NCBI GenBank assembly: GCA_009691145.1
Contig: SHVG01000006.1
Span: forward strand, 1 to 38,972
DNA: 38,972 nt
Direction of reading: 5' to 3'
Origin: Candidatus Planktophila sp.
GTDB taxonomy: Bacteria; Actinomycetota; Actinomycetes; Nanopelagicales; Nanopelagicaceae
The position numbers and the translations under genes are program-made. The notes beneath the pieces are model-generated. The model saw only the letters and a program-made list of their open reading frames with translations, was not told the origin of the DNA and did not search any database. Numbering within the stretch: position 1 is the stretch's first letter; each line of letters begins with the position of its first letter. Positions 38,324 to 38,972 of this stretch are shown here, in pieces.

Positions 38324-38396
38324 GCCTCGGTACTCCAACGGTAGAGAGGGCAGTCTCAAACACTGCATAGTGTCGGTTCGAATCCGACTCGGGGCA
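38324..38396 (+). tRNA. tRNA-Leu (anticodon CAA), short variable loop
   Basis: Acceptor GCCTCGG/TCGGGGC (two wobbles), anticodon arm GCAGT-CTCAAAC-ACTGC, T arm GTCGG-TTCGAAT-CCGAC, discriminator A at 38396, no encoded CCA. Variable region only ATAGT. Confidence 0.82.
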
Positions 38397-38433
38397 CGCT
38401 AGCAACATTTACATCCTGAAAGGATGACTTGTA

Positions 38434-38972
38434 GTGATTCGTATTCTCGTTGCCGAAGATGAGGCTCTCATCCGCATGGATCTCATCGAGATGTTGCAGG
38501 GCGCTGGCTATGAAGTTGTGGCCGAGGCGAGCAATGGTCAAGAGGCAGTTGAGTTAGCAAATCTTCACAAACCAGATCTTGCAATTTTGGATGTCAAGAT
38601 GCCTGTGATGGATGGAATAACGGCAGCTGAAAAGATAATTACTTTGGCACCGGTGTTAATGCTCACTGCATTTTCTCAAAAAGAGCTCATCGATCGCGCG
38701 CGCGATGCCGGTGTGATGGCATACGTTGTTAAACCATTTACCATCGGCGATTTAATTCCAGCCATTGAGATTGCAATTAGTAGGCATCTGCAAATGAGAT
38801 CGCTGGCCGATGAGGTAGCCGATTTACATGATCGCCTTGAGACCCGTAAGTTAATCGATCGCGCCAAAGGTATTTTGATGAAGGCGCTGAACCTCTCTGA
38901 GCCTCAGGCCTTTTCCTGGATTCAAAGGGCGGCCATGGATAGGCGCATGAGCATGAAGGCCGTTGCCCAGGC
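38434..38972 (+). CDS. ANTAR-domain response regulator (PdtaR-like), GTG start, truncated at window end
   Basis: VIRILVAEDEALIRMDLIEMLQGAGYEVVAEASNGQEAVE, LDVKMPVMDG, AYVVKPF receiver motifs; C-terminal DRLETRKLIDRAKGILMKALNLSEPQAFSWIQRAAMDRR is ANTAR. Shine-Dalgarno-like AAAGGA upstream. Confidence 0.95.
   Translation, partial: MIRILVAEDEALIRMDLIEMLQGAGYEVVAEASNGQEAVELANLHKPDLAILDVKMPVMDGITAAEKIITLAPVLMLTAFSQKELIDRARDAGVMAYVVKPFTIGDLIPAIEIAISRHLQMRSLADEVADLHDRLETRKLIDRAKGILMKALNLSEPQAFSWIQRAAMDRRMSMKAVAQ

Noticed and set aside
1-38972. CRISPR array, prophage, transposase, toxin-antitoxin or biosynthetic cluster
   Set aside because: No repeat-spacer pattern, integrase, transposase or accessory gene island was seen; nearly all sequence is assigned to conserved housekeeping genes.

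Overview
Gene-dense actinobacterial chromosome segment. Moderate GC, very short intergenic gaps and gene content suggest a streamlined acI/Nanopelagicales-type freshwater actinobacterium (inference; no marker search was run). Order: partial upstream ORF, dinB, DUF3040-like protein, then a full dcw cluster (mraZ, rsmH, ftsL-like, ftsI, murE, murF, mraY, murD, ftsW, murG, murC, ftsQ, ftsZ, pgeF, yggS, sepF, yggT). This is followed by ileS (minus strand, with a T-box leader), a Lys-rich DksA/TraR-type protein, lspA, rluD-type synthase and dnaE. After dnaE comes a short region with two unlisted mini-ORFs, then MauE/DoxX-like, DsbA-like, lgt, VIT1/CCC1-like, gltB, gltD, pyk, a tRNA-Leu(CAA) and a truncated ANTAR response regulator. 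I see no CRISPR, prophage, transposon or defence system, and no clear undescribed multi-gene system. The most interesting signals are: (1) a 44-codon mini-ORF after dnaE that reads as a HisD N-terminus fused in frame to a HisI C-terminus, followed by a 54-codon mini-ORF resembling a Trp-operon membrane protein with its middle deleted, probably scars of a lost his-trp block; (2) a recurring TANNNT hexamer 6-7 nt upstream of start codons, suggesting widespread leaderless transcription; (3) a T-box upstream of ileS whose terminator-like hairpin also contains the GGAGG Shine-Dalgarno; (4) an extended array of MraZ-type TGGG boxes; (5) a large structured RNA candidate between mraZ and rsmH; (6) absence of divIVA from its usual place after yggT.
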